45,796 nucleotides of DNA from DASXBA01 sp036406475. Its GTDB lineage: Bacteria; Actinomycetota; Thermoleophilia; Solirubrobacterales; Thermoleophilaceae. Position 1 is the first letter of the stretch; every line of letters begins with the position of its first letter. Both the position numbers and the translations under genes were made by a program. Location of the stretch: NCBI GenBank assembly GCA_036406475.1, contig DASXBA010000085.1, forward strand, positions 1-45,796, given 5' to 3'. The notes under the pieces were generated by a model, which was given only the letters and a program-made list of their open reading frames with translations, did not search any database and was not told the origin of the DNA. Positions 36,764-44,900 of the stretch are shown here, piece by piece.

Positions 36764-37450
36764 ATGCCCCTTCCAAAAGACGTCAAATTCGTCACCTTCG
36801 ACTGTTACGGAACCCTCATCGACTGGGAGAGCGGCGTCTACGACGCCTTCCAGAGGGAGGCCGACCGGGACGGCTTCACGATCGATCGCGAGGAGCTGAT
36901 CCCGCGCTTCATCGACGTGCAGCGCGAGATCCAGCGCGGCTCCTACGAGCTCTACGCCGAGGTTCTGCGCCGGACCGCGGTCCGCGTGGCAGAGGACCTG
37001 GGCTGGGATCTCGAGCCCGTTCGCTCCAACTTCCTGCCCAACAGCGTGCCCGCCTGGCCGCCCTTCCGCGAGACCAACGCCCAGCTCGAGCGGCTCTCGA
37101 AGAAGTACGAGATCGGCGTCCTCTCCAACATCGACGACAAGCTCCTGGGCGCCACCCGGCGCCACTTTCGGGTGGACTTCGACCTCGTGGTCACCGCCCA
37201 GCAGGTGCGCTCCTACAAGCCCGACCCGGCCCACTTCAAGGAGTGTGCGCGGCGGATCGAGGGCGCCAAGAAGAACTGGGTCCACATCGGCTCGGGCTAC
37301 CCGACGGACATCGAGCCTGCGTTGAAGGCCAAGGTCCCCGGCGTGATCTGGGTCAACCGCCGCGGCGAGCAGCTCGAGTCCGGGCAGAAGAAGCCAACCA
37401 ACGAGGTCAAGAGCTTCCGCGACGCGGCCAAGCTGCTGAAGGCCGTCTAG
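36764..37450 (+). CDS. HAD hydrolase, type II haloacid dehalogenase-like
   Basis: A 228-residue HAD enzyme close to L-2-haloacid dehalogenases and related phosphatases. Motif I is FVTFDCYGTLIDW (Asp13 nucleophile, with Tyr15 in place of the phosphatase Asp, as in dehalogenases). Motif II is GVLSNIDDKLL, the conserved lysine is in SYKPDPAHFKE, and motif IV is HIGSGYPTDIEPA. The cap is the helical type. Whether it dehalogenates or acts on a phosphate ester cannot be settled by sequence. ATG 36764 is preferred since the 19 extra upstream residues are low in complexity and Arg-rich. The MBL-fold gene follows after 7 bp, so they are likely co-transcribed. Confidence 0.87.
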   Translation: MPLPKDVKFVTFDCYGTLIDWESGVYDAFQREADRDGFTIDREELIPRFIDVQREIQRGSYELYAEVLRRTAVRVAEDLGWDLEPVRSNFLPNSVPAWPPFRETNAQLERLSKKYEIGVLSNIDDKLLGATRRHFRVDFDLVVTAQQVRSYKPDPAHFKECARRIEGAKKNWVHIGSGYPTDIEPALKAKVPGVIWVNRRGEQLESGQKKPTNEVKSFRDAAKLLKAV

Positions 37451-37457
37451 CCGTCTT

Positions 37458-38234
37458 GTGCGCGTAGCCGCCGCGCACCGCGACGCGCTCGTCGTTACCT
37501 CGCGGCTCTGGCAGACGAACGCGGTGGCGCTGCGGGCGGGCTCCGAGGCGCTGCTGGTCGACTCGCCCTACTTCCCGGACGAGCTGGAGGCGCTGCCGGA
37601 CGTGCTGGCATCGTCCGGCTTCACGCCCGACGGGCTGGTGGCCACCCACGGGGACTACGACCACCTGCTGGGCCGGCTGGCGTTCCCGGGGCTGGCGCTC
37701 GGGGTGGGGGAGCCGACCGCGGTTCGCTTCCACGCCGAACCCGGCGCGGCGCAGCGGGATCTCCGCGACGAGGACGCGCGGCTGTATGTGGCGCGCCCGG
37801 CGCCGCTGGCCTTGGGCTCCGTGCAGGCGCTTCCCGTGCCAGGGAAGCTCGAGCTGAGCGACGAGGAGGTCGAGCTCCACGCCGCGGAGGGGCACACGGC
37901 GGACGGGATGGCGCTCATGGCCCGCTGGTGCGGGCTACTCATTTGCGGTGATTACCTGAGCGACGTAGAGATCCCGATGATCTCGTCCGGCGGCTCGCTG
38001 GCCGACTACCGGGCGACGCTGGCGCGCTTCGCGCCGCTCATCGAGGCCGCTTCGACCGTCGTGCCCGGGCATGGGGCGATGCTGTCGCGCGACACCGCGC
38101 TGAAACTGCTCGACGAGGACGTCGACTACCTGGACGCCCTGGAAGCCGGCTCCGAAGGCCCCGCCCTTCCGGCCGGCCGCGACACGGTCGAGCAGCGCCG
38201 CATCCACGCCGAGAACCTAGACATGTCGCATTAG
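37458..38234 (+). CDS. MBL-fold metallohydrolase
   Basis: A 258-residue metallo-beta-lactamase-fold protein. Metal residues: THGDYDH (His64, Asp66, Asp68, His69), where the usual HxHxDH has Asp for the second His; then EGHTADGM (about 144-151), CGDYLSDVEIP (about 163-173) and PGHG (about 198-201). The altered first motif may change the metal set. It could be a thioesterase, lactonase or glyoxalase II-like enzyme. GTG 37458 is 7 bp after the HAD stop. The C-terminal codons and the stop form the left arm of a stem-loop. Confidence 0.85.
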   Translation: MRVAAAHRDALVVTSRLWQTNAVALRAGSEALLVDSPYFPDELEALPDVLASSGFTPDGLVATHGDYDHLLGRLAFPGLALGVGEPTAVRFHAEPGAAQRDLRDEDARLYVARPAPLALGSVQALPVPGKLELSDEEVELHAAEGHTADGMALMARWCGLLICGDYLSDVEIPMISSGGSLADYRATLARFAPLIEAASTVVPGHGAMLSRDTALKLLDEDVDYLDALEAGSEGPALPAGRDTVEQRRIHAENLDMSH

Positions 38235-38262
38235 CCGCGCATATCGCGGAGTTTGCGACATG
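38222..38262. terminator. 41-nt nested stem-loop between convergent genes
   Basis: Outer arms CATGTCGCA (38222-38230) and TGCGACATG (38254-38262) pair perfectly, and inner arms CCGCG and CGCGG pair around CATAT. Two 4-nt strands form an internal bulge. The left outer arm also encodes the last codons of the MBL-fold protein. A bidirectional terminator or 3' processing structure is likely. Confidence 0.65.
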
Positions 38263-38267
38263 CGCTC

Positions 38268-38900
38268 CTAGATCCAGCCCAGGATCGGGCCGAACGTCAG
38301 GATGAGCGCGGCGTCCAGGGCCGCCAGGGCGCCCACCACGCGCAGGCGCGCCCGGTCGTTCGGCAGGTCGTGCACGTAGGCCGCCATCGCGAAGAAGGTG
38401 CCGTAGCCGAAGATCACGATCAGCGGGACGAAGGGCACGTTCCACCACCAGTACTCCCAGTGGAAGACGCCCATCTCGTGGAGGAGCACCTCCACGAACA
38501 CACACAGGCAGGAGAAGCCGAGCACCAGCCAGGCCCGGTTGGCGAACGTGCGGCGCGGCGGGAGGTACTTGCAGAAGACCACCCCGGAGACGGCGAACAG
38601 CATCGAGGTCTCGAGATTGAGGCCGATCAGGATCTGGTAGCTCGTCGAGCCGGTCTCGGTCCAGATCGCCGCCCGGTCCGTGAAGTGCAGGACCAGCGCG
38701 TTCACCACCTCGTTGAACCAGTCCATGCACCAGAGCGCGATCCCCGCGAGCACGATGTCCCAGCGCTGGCGCTCGACCTCGACCGCGTAGACGTAGAAGA
38801 CGAACGCCAGGAGCGCCACGGCTGACCAGTGGAAGTGGCCGCTCTCGCGAAGCTGGCGCTCCGCCTCGCGGGTGAAATCCGTCACGGCGGCCAGGACCAT
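38268..38900 (-). CDS. Aromatic-rich multi-pass membrane protein of unknown function
   Basis: A 210-residue membrane protein with about six spans (roughly 25-42, 49-68, 89-110, 122-141, 152-174, 188-208). It is unusually rich in Trp, Tyr, Phe and His at the membrane edges (FNEVVNALVLHFTD, HWEYWWWNVPF, LHEMGVFHW), which may line a cofactor or lipid site. I do not recognise the family. ATG 38900 lies 9 nt after TAGGCT on the minus strand. It diverges from the P450 gene by 37 bp, so the two may be jointly regulated. Confidence 0.8.
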   Translation of the reverse strand: MVLAAVTDFTREAERQLRESGHFHWSAVALLAFVFYVYAVEVERQRWDIVLAGIALWCMDWFNEVVNALVLHFTDRAAIWTETGSTSYQILIGLNLETSMLFAVSGVVFCKYLPPRRTFANRAWLVLGFSCLCVFVEVLLHEMGVFHWEYWWWNVPFVPLIVIFGYGTFFAMAAYVHDLPNDRARLRVVGALAALDAALILTFGPILGWI

Positions 38901-38909
38901 GCCGGGGGC

Positions 38910-38931
38910 AGCCTATGGGCGGGGCTACGAT
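38910..38931. promoter_or_regulatory. Divergent -10 elements, membrane protein and P450 genes
   Basis: Minus TAGGCT (38915-38910) is 9 nt before ATG 38900. Plus TACGAT (38926-38931) is 6 nt before GTG 38938. Both fit leaderless transcription. Confidence 0.5.
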
Positions 38932-38937
38932 CCGCGC

Positions 38938-40356
38938 GTGCAGAACCACGCCGAGCGGCCGGCCCCGATCGCCACCAACCCGCTGTCGATCGTCGCGGGG
39001 GACTTTCTCGACGAATGGCGCGCGCGCGGCCGCTACCCGCCGGGGCCGCTCGACTGGAACATGCGGCGGACGCTCCGCTTCACGCACGACCCGCTGCCGA
39101 TCCTGCTGCCGCTGTACGAGCGCTACGGCCCGATCTTCACGGTCCGCATGATGCATCAGCCGCAGGTCTTCATGCTCGGCCCCGCGGCCAACCGCTACAT
39201 CACCGTCGAGCACCCCGAGAACTTCCTCTGGCGCGACGGGCACTTCGGCCAGCTCGCCTGGTTGATGGGCGACGGCCTCCTGACGATCGACGGCGGCTAC
39301 CACGACCGCGCGCGGCGGATCATGATGCCCGCCTTCCACCGGGAGCGGCTCGAGCCGACGGTGGAGATCATGGTCGCCGAGGCCGAGCGGGCGATGCGGG
39401 AGTGGCGGCCCGGGACGACCGTGAACATCTACGAGTGGATGCGCGTCCTGGCGATGCGGATCGCCATGCGCGGCCTCTTCGGGCTCGACCCCGACGACCA
39501 CGACAGCGGCGCGGCGATGGCCCGGCGCTTCGAGCGGGCGCTCACCTTCTACGGGACGAGCGGCCCCTCGCGGCTGCTCCGCGGGCCTGGGACGCCCTAC
39601 GGGCGGATGCGCAAGGCGAGTGCCGGGCTCGACGAGATCGTCTACTCGGAGATCGCGAGGCGCCGGGCCGATCCGGACCCCGACCACACGGACGTGCTCA
39701 GCATGCTGATCGAGGCCGAGGACGAGGACGGTTCGCGCCTCTCGGACGACGAGATCCGCGACCAGGTGATGACGCTGCTCTTCGCCGGGCACGACACCTC
39801 GACCTCGACCGTGACCTTCCTGCTCTACGAGCTCGCCCGGCATCCGGACGTGCTGGCGCGGCTCCAAGAGGAGCAGGAGCGCGTGCTGGGCGGAGAGCCG
39901 CCGGGCTTCGCCCAGCTGCACGGCCAGCTGCCCGAGCTCAACATGGCCGTCGACGAGACCCTGCGCCTCTACCCGCCGGCGTGGGTGGGCCCGCGAAAGA
40001 CCGTGCGCGAGTTCGAGTTCGAGGGCCGCCAGGTTCCTGCGCGCGCCTACATCAACTACTCCTCCTGGGCGAGCCACCGGCTGCCCGACGTCTTCCCCGA
40101 CCCGGAGGCGTTCATCCCCGAGCGCTTCACGCCCGAGCGCAAGGCCGCGCTCCCCAAGGGCGCCTACGTGCCTTTCGGCGGCGGCTCGCGCATCTGCATC
40201 GGCAAGCGCTTCGGCCAGACCGAGGTCAAGGTCGTGGCCACCACGATCCTCCGACGCTTCCGGCTCGAGCTCGTCCCCGGGCGCACGATCACGGTCCGCC
40301 AGATGCCCACTCTGAGCCCGCGGGAGGGGATGCCGATGGCGGTGCGGGCTACTTGA
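38938..40356 (+). CDS. Cytochrome P450
   Basis: A soluble P450 monooxygenase of 472 residues. Visible landmarks: I-helix AGHDTSTSTV (283-292) with the oxygen-activating Asp-Thr pair, ExxR in ETLRLYPPAW (Glu340, Arg343), PERF at about 395, and heme loop FGGGSRICIGKRFG with Cys420 as thiolate ligand. The PPGP motif near 34-37 and general layout resemble the CYP102/CYP4-like long-chain or terpenoid hydroxylases. No ferredoxin or reductase gene is adjacent. GTG 38938 is supported by a -10 6 nt upstream. The 3' end overlaps the convergent carboxylase gene by 8 bp. Confidence 0.94.
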   Translation: MQNHAERPAPIATNPLSIVAGDFLDEWRARGRYPPGPLDWNMRRTLRFTHDPLPILLPLYERYGPIFTVRMMHQPQVFMLGPAANRYITVEHPENFLWRDGHFGQLAWLMGDGLLTIDGGYHDRARRIMMPAFHRERLEPTVEIMVAEAERAMREWRPGTTVNIYEWMRVLAMRIAMRGLFGLDPDDHDSGAAMARRFERALTFYGTSGPSRLLRGPGTPYGRMRKASAGLDEIVYSEIARRRADPDPDHTDVLSMLIEAEDEDGSRLSDDEIRDQVMTLLFAGHDTSTSTVTFLLYELARHPDVLARLQEEQERVLGGEPPGFAQLHGQLPELNMAVDETLRLYPPAWVGPRKTVREFEFEGRQVPARAYINYSSWASHRLPDVFPDPEAFIPERFTPERKAALPKGAYVPFGGGSRICIGKRFGQTEVKVVATTILRRFRLELVPGRTITVRQMPTLSPREGMPMAVRAT

Positions 40357-42112
40357 TGACGGCGATCGTGTCGCCGGTGGCGATCGCGCCGCCCTCGCTC
40401 ACGCCGAGCTCCTCGATCGTGCCGGAGCTGGGGGCGGTGATCTCGTTCTCCATCTTCATCGCCTCGATCACGCATATGAGCGCGCCCTCGTCGACGTCGG
40501 CGCCCTTCTCGACGGCGACCTTGAGCACAGTGCCCTGGAGCGGCGAGACGAGCTCGCCGGGTGCGCCGCCGCCCCCGCCGGCACCGCGCTCGCGCCGCTG
40601 CGGCGGCTTCTTGACCGGGCCCGCCGCGGCCCCGTTCGGGCTTGCCGGCGGACCGATCACCTTGACGTCGAACTTGCGGCCGGACACCTCGACCGCGTAC
40701 TCGCGCTCGACGCTCTCGTCCTCGGCCTCCTCGTCGTCCTTCTTCTCGGGCTTCGGGAAGGCGAGCTCCTTGAGCCACTTCTTGTCCTCGATCAGGTCGC
40801 GGCAGGTCTCGCCGTTCCCCCACTGCTCGGTGTCGAGCAGTGCCTGGTGGAAGGGGATCAGCGTCTTGAGGCCGCCGATCTCGTATTCGCCGAGCGCGCG
40901 CAGCATGCGCTTGGTGGAGGCGACGCGGTCCACGTCCCAGACGATCAGCTTGGCGATCATCGGGTCGTACAGCGGCAGCACCTCGTAGCCCTCCTCGGCG
41001 CCCGAGTCGACGCGCACGAAGGGCCCTGCGGGCTCGACGTAGTGCCCGACCTTGCCGGGGGCGGGCGCGAAGTTCTTGGAGGCGTCCTCGGCATTGATCC
41101 GACACTCGATCGCATGGCCGCGGATCACGATGTCGTCCTGGCCGAACGAGAGCTCCTCGCCGGCGGCGATCTTGACCTGCTCGCGGACGATGTCGATGCC
41201 GGTGACCATCTCGGTCACGCAGTGCTCCACCTGGACACGGGTGTTCATCTCGAGGAAGAAGTACTCGCCGTCCTGGAGCAGCCCCTCGATCGTCCCGGCC
41301 GAGCGGTAGTCCACGGCCTTGGCGGCGTCTGTGCCGATCTTGCCGATCTTCTCCCGCAGGTCCGGATCGACCGCCGGCGCGGGCGACTCCTCGATCAGCT
41401 TCTGGTGGCGGCGCTGCACCGAGCAGTCGCGCTCGAACAGGTGGACCACGTTTCCGTGGGAGTCCGCCAGGACCTGCACCTCCACGTGGCGCGGGTCGGG
41501 CAGGTAGCGCTCGAGGTAGACGGTCGAGTCGGCGAAGAACTTCTCGCCCTCGCGGGCGGCGCGCTCGAACGCCTCCTCGAGCTTGTCCTCGGACTCCGCG
41601 ACGGCGAAGCCCTTGCCGCCGCCACCGCCGGCGGCCTTGATCGCCACCGGGTAGCCGATGTCCTCGTCGATGATCTTCTTGGCGTCCTCCACCGTCTCGA
41701 CCGGATCGGTCGTGCCCGGGACGATCGGCACGCCGGCCTCCTGCATCAGCTCGCGCGCCTTGGTCTTCGAGCCCATCGCGTCGATCGCGTCCGGGCCGGG
41801 GCCGATGAAGGTCACGCCGGCCTCGTCGCAGGCGCGCGAGAAGGCGGCGTTCTCGGCCAGGAAGCCGTAGCCGGGATGGACAGCCTCGGCGCCGGCCTTC
41901 TCGGCCACCTCGAGGATCTTCTCGACCACCAGGTAGCTCTCGGCGGCCGGTCCGGGACCGATCAGGTAGGCCTCGTCGGCGCGCTTCACGTGCGGCGCGT
42001 CGCGGTCGGGCTCGGAGTACACGGCGACGCTGCCGATGCCGAGCTCCTCCAGCGTCCGCATGACGCGGACGGCTATTTCGCCGCGGTTGGCGACCAGAAC
42101 CTTCGAGAACAC
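40349..42112 (-). CDS. Acyl-CoA carboxylase alpha chain: biotin carboxylase plus biotinyl domain
   Basis: A 587-residue AccA3/PccA-type subunit that carboxylates its own biotin for acetyl- or propionyl-CoA carboxylase. Biotin carboxylase part 1-450: KVLVANRGEIAVRV start, HPGYGFLAENAAF, KAAGGGGGKG ATP loop, EMNTRVQVEH catalytic loop. A flexible acidic, Pro/Gly-rich linker leads to the biotinyl domain (about 515-587) with Lys553 in EAMKM. The beta (carboxyltransferase) subunit is not in the window. ATG 42112 opens directly at the fold. The end overlaps P450 by 8 bp, and TauE/SafE ends 12 bp upstream. Confidence 0.95.
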   Translation of the reverse strand: MFSKVLVANRGEIAVRVMRTLEELGIGSVAVYSEPDRDAPHVKRADEAYLIGPGPAAESYLVVEKILEVAEKAGAEAVHPGYGFLAENAAFSRACDEAGVTFIGPGPDAIDAMGSKTKARELMQEAGVPIVPGTTDPVETVEDAKKIIDEDIGYPVAIKAAGGGGGKGFAVAESEDKLEEAFERAAREGEKFFADSTVYLERYLPDPRHVEVQVLADSHGNVVHLFERDCSVQRRHQKLIEESPAPAVDPDLREKIGKIGTDAAKAVDYRSAGTIEGLLQDGEYFFLEMNTRVQVEHCVTEMVTGIDIVREQVKIAAGEELSFGQDDIVIRGHAIECRINAEDASKNFAPAPGKVGHYVEPAGPFVRVDSGAEEGYEVLPLYDPMIAKLIVWDVDRVASTKRMLRALGEYEIGGLKTLIPFHQALLDTEQWGNGETCRDLIEDKKWLKELAFPKPEKKDDEEAEDESVEREYAVEVSGRKFDVKVIGPPASPNGAAAGPVKKPPQRRERGAGGGGGAPGELVSPLQGTVLKVAVEKGADVDEGALICVIEAMKMENEITAPSSGTIEELGVSEGGAIATGDTIAVIK

Positions 42113-42124
42113 CGGCCGAGGAGG

Positions 42125-43036
42125 TTAGCCGGACCGACCGGCGACCGGGACGGCGGGTTTGCGGCCGTTGCGCCGATCCCGCACGAGCACGTAGACGACC
42201 AGCACGGCGATCGCCGCCGGGAAGGCCGCGATCACCGCGCCCGGGATCCCGAGGCCCGCCTTGCTCAGCAGTCCGAGACCGGCGCCGATCAGCACGAGCC
42301 CGAGCGTGGTTCGCAGCACGCTCGCCGGCACCTTGAGGGTGAGGTTCGAGCCCAGCCAGACCCCCGGGACCGATCCCACCAGGATGTTGCCGGCCAGGCC
42401 GAAGTCGACGTTGCCGGCCACCACGTGTGCCAGCGAGGCCGCCCAGAGCAGGATCGCCGCGTGGAAGACGTCGGTACCCACCACGCGTGAGGGCACGAGC
42501 CGGAAGAGGACGATCAGGCCGACGGCGATCAGGGCGCCGCTGCCCGCGGAGGTCACACCGAGGACGAAGCCCACGGTGGCGCCCAGCATGACGGCGCCGA
42601 TCTTGTTGCGGCGCGTGAGCTCGACCGACGTGCGCTCCTTGTCAGCGAGGCGGCGCAGGAACAGCGCCCGCGCCAGCGTCATCAGCCCGGTGAAGAGCAG
42701 CGTGACAGCGAGGATCACGATCAGCCGGTCGTCGAAGTCCTTGCCGAAGGCGTCCTTGAGCTGCTCCAGGACCCAGACGCCGCCGACGGCCGCCGGCACC
42801 GAGCCCAGCGCCATCCACGTCGAGAGGGTGAGGTCGACCGAGCCCTTGCGGAAATGGTTCCAGCCGCCGACCGTCTTGGTCACGGCGCCGTAGGCGAGAT
42901 CGGTGCCGACCGCCGTAGCGGGGTTGATGCCGAAGACGAGGATCAGCAGCGGGGTCATCAGCGAGCCGCCGCCGATGCCGGTCATCCCCACGAGGATCCC
43001 GACCCCGAGGCCGAAGCCGGCTAGCGCGGGATCCAC
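42125..43036 (-). CDS. TauE/SafE-family sulfite/sulfate transporter
   Basis: A 303-residue polytopic membrane protein of the TauE/SafE family, which move sulfite, sulfate or organosulfonates. About eight spans are visible. The signature loop is GMTGIGGGSLMTPLLILVFGI (about 17-37), with its internal echo LGVTSAGSGALIAVGLIVLF (about 162-181) in the second half. GTG 43036 overlaps the cysC stop by 16 bp, so it is translated with the sulfate activation genes. Sulfate uptake is then the likely role in this organism rather than sulfite export (inference from context). Confidence 0.9.
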   Translation of the reverse strand: MDPALAGFGLGVGILVGMTGIGGGSLMTPLLILVFGINPATAVGTDLAYGAVTKTVGGWNHFRKGSVDLTLSTWMALGSVPAAVGGVWVLEQLKDAFGKDFDDRLIVILAVTLLFTGLMTLARALFLRRLADKERTSVELTRRNKIGAVMLGATVGFVLGVTSAGSGALIAVGLIVLFRLVPSRVVGTDVFHAAILLWAASLAHVVAGNVDFGLAGNILVGSVPGVWLGSNLTLKVPASVLRTTLGLVLIGAGLGLLSKAGLGIPGAVIAAFPAAIAVLVVYVLVRDRRNGRKPAVPVAGRSG

Positions 43037-43602
43037 TTGAGCACCTCCCCGGCGGCGGCCTCGGGCGAGAGCTCGGGGCCGAGCGTCAGCTCCGGCGAGG
43101 CCGGCGGCTCGTAGGGATCGTCGACGCCGGTGAAGCCCTCGATCTCGCCGGCCCTCGCGCGCGCCCACAGGCCCTTGGGATCGCGCCGCTCGCACTCCTC
43201 GGGCGGGGTCGAGACGTACACCTCGGCGAAAGAGAGGCCGGCGCGCCCATGCATCTCCCGCGCGCGGTCGCGGTCGGCGGAGAACGGGGAGACGAGCGAC
43301 ACCAGCGCCACCACCCCGGCGTCGGCGAACAGCGCCGCCACCTCGCCGGCGCGGCGCATGTTCTCGGCCCGGTCCTCGGCCGAGAAGCCGAGGTCGCCGT
43401 TGAGGCCGTGGCGGAGGTTGTCGCCGTCGAGCCGGTACGCGGGTCGGCCCGCGGCCACCAGGCGCTCCTCTACGACGGCCGCGATGGACGACTTGCCCGA
43501 CGACGGCAGGCCCGTGAACCAGACCGTGGCGCCCTTGGAGTCCCGGGACTCCCGGGTGACCCGGCTCTCGGACCAGGTGACGTCGGGGGAGTGCGGCTTC
43601 AT
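43021..43602 (-). CDS. cysC: Adenylylsulfate (APS) kinase
   Basis: Phosphorylates APS at the 3' position to give PAPS. The 193-residue protein has P-loop GLPSSGKSS (about 31-39), RLDGDNLRHGLNGDLGFS (about 57-74), and the mobile lid DPKGLWARARAGEIEGFTGVD (about 141-161). The catalytic core is complete. ATG 43602 overlaps the cysN stop (ATGA). A separate cysC in a cysDNC order is common where PAPS is used for sulfation or reduced by a PAPS reductase; no reductase is in view. Confidence 0.96.
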   Translation of the reverse strand: MKPHSPDVTWSESRVTRESRDSKGATVWFTGLPSSGKSSIAAVVEERLVAAGRPAYRLDGDNLRHGLNGDLGFSAEDRAENMRRAGEVAALFADAGVVALVSLVSPFSADRDRAREMHGRAGLSFAEVYVSTPPEECERRDPKGLWARARAGEIEGFTGVDDPYEPPASPELTLGPELSPEAAAGEVLKWIPR

Positions 43603-44900
43603 GCGCCGTCGGTGTCGATGATCATTCCGGCCCCGACGGTGTCGTTCGTCGACTCGTCGATCAGGATGAAGCTGCCCGTGCCGCGATTGCGGCGGTACTC
43701 GTCCACCAGCAGCGGCGCCGAGAGCCGAAGGCGCAGGCGGCCGATCTCGTTGAGGCCGAGCGAGTCGGCCTCCTCGTCGCGGTGGAGCGTGTTGACGTCC
43801 ATCCGGTAGCGGAGCTGGTCGACCTTGGCCAGCGCGGTGCGCGTGGTGTGCTTGATCCGGTAGCGGCCGGACGGCTGGAGCGGGCGGTCGGAGAGCCAGC
43901 AGACCATCGCCTCGAACTCCTTGGTGGGAGTCGGGTGGTTGTTTGCGCGGCAGATCATGTCGCCGCGGGAGACGTCGATGTCGTCCTCCAGCCGCATCGT
44001 CACGGACAGCGGTGGGACGGCCTCCTCGACCGGTCCGTCCATCGTCTCGATCGCGGCGATCTTCGAGCTCGTGCCCGACGGTTGGACCGTGATCTCGTCG
44101 CCGACCTTGAACACCCCGCTCGCCACCTGGCCCGCGTAGCCACGGTAGTCGTGGTACTCCTCGGCCATCGGCCGCACGACCCACTGGACGGGGAAGCGGC
44201 AGTCGATCAGGTTGCGGTCGGCGGCCACGTGCACGTGCTCGAGGTAGTAGAGGAGCGAGGAGCCCTCGTACCAGGGCATGTTCTGCGAGCGCTCGACCAC
44301 GTTGTCGCCGTGGAGCGCCGAGATCGGCACGAAGGTGATGTCGGTCACGTCGAGCTTGGCCGCCCAGCGGGTGAACTCGTCGCTGATCCGGTCGTAGACC
44401 GCCTCGTCCCAGTCGACCAGGTCCATCTTGTTCACGCACACGAGCAGGTGCGGGATCCGGAGCAGCGAGGCGATCACGGCATGGCGGCGCGACTGCTCGA
44501 CCACGCCCTTGCGCGCGTCGATCAGGACCAGGGCCACCTCGGCGGTCGAGGCCCCCGTGACCATGTTGCGCGTGTACTGCTCGTGGCCCGGGGTGTCGGC
44601 GATGATGAACTTGCGCTTGAGTGTGTGGAAGTAGCGGTAGGCGACGTCGATCGTGATTCCCTGCTCGCGCTCGGCGCGCAGCCCGTCGGTGAGCAGTGCC
44701 AGGTCCACGTAGCTGTCCCCGCGCGCCTGGGAGGCCTGCTCCACGTGCTCGAGCTGGTCCTGGAAGATCTGCTTGGTGTCGAAGAGCAGGCGCCCGATCA
44801 GGGTCGACTTGCCGTCGTCCACCGAGCCGGCGGTGGCGAAGCGGACGAGCTCGGAGGGGCGCGTGTCGAGCGCGTTGCCGTTCGTGGCGGCACCCGCCAT
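43599..44900 (-). CDS. cysN: Sulfate adenylyltransferase GTPase subunit
   Basis: The GTPase partner of CysD; GTP hydrolysis drives sulfate activation to APS. The 433 residues show G1 GSVDDGKST (about 25-33), G3 DTPGHEQY (about 102-109) and G4 NKMD (about 157-160), followed by two beta-barrel EF-Tu-like domains. It lacks a C-terminal APS kinase domain, which is instead the separate cysC. ATG 44900 shares its A with the cysD stop (TGATG), so translation is tightly coupled. Confidence 0.97.
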   Translation of the reverse strand: MAGAATNGNALDTRPSELVRFATAGSVDDGKSTLIGRLLFDTKQIFQDQLEHVEQASQARGDSYVDLALLTDGLRAEREQGITIDVAYRYFHTLKRKFIIADTPGHEQYTRNMVTGASTAEVALVLIDARKGVVEQSRRHAVIASLLRIPHLLVCVNKMDLVDWDEAVYDRISDEFTRWAAKLDVTDITFVPISALHGDNVVERSQNMPWYEGSSLLYYLEHVHVAADRNLIDCRFPVQWVVRPMAEEYHDYRGYAGQVASGVFKVGDEITVQPSGTSSKIAAIETMDGPVEEAVPPLSVTMRLEDDIDVSRGDMICRANNHPTPTKEFEAMVCWLSDRPLQPSGRYRIKHTTRTALAKVDQLRYRMDVNTLHRDEEADSLGLNEIGRLRLRLSAPLLVDEYRRNRGTGSFILIDESTNDTVGAGMIIDTDGA

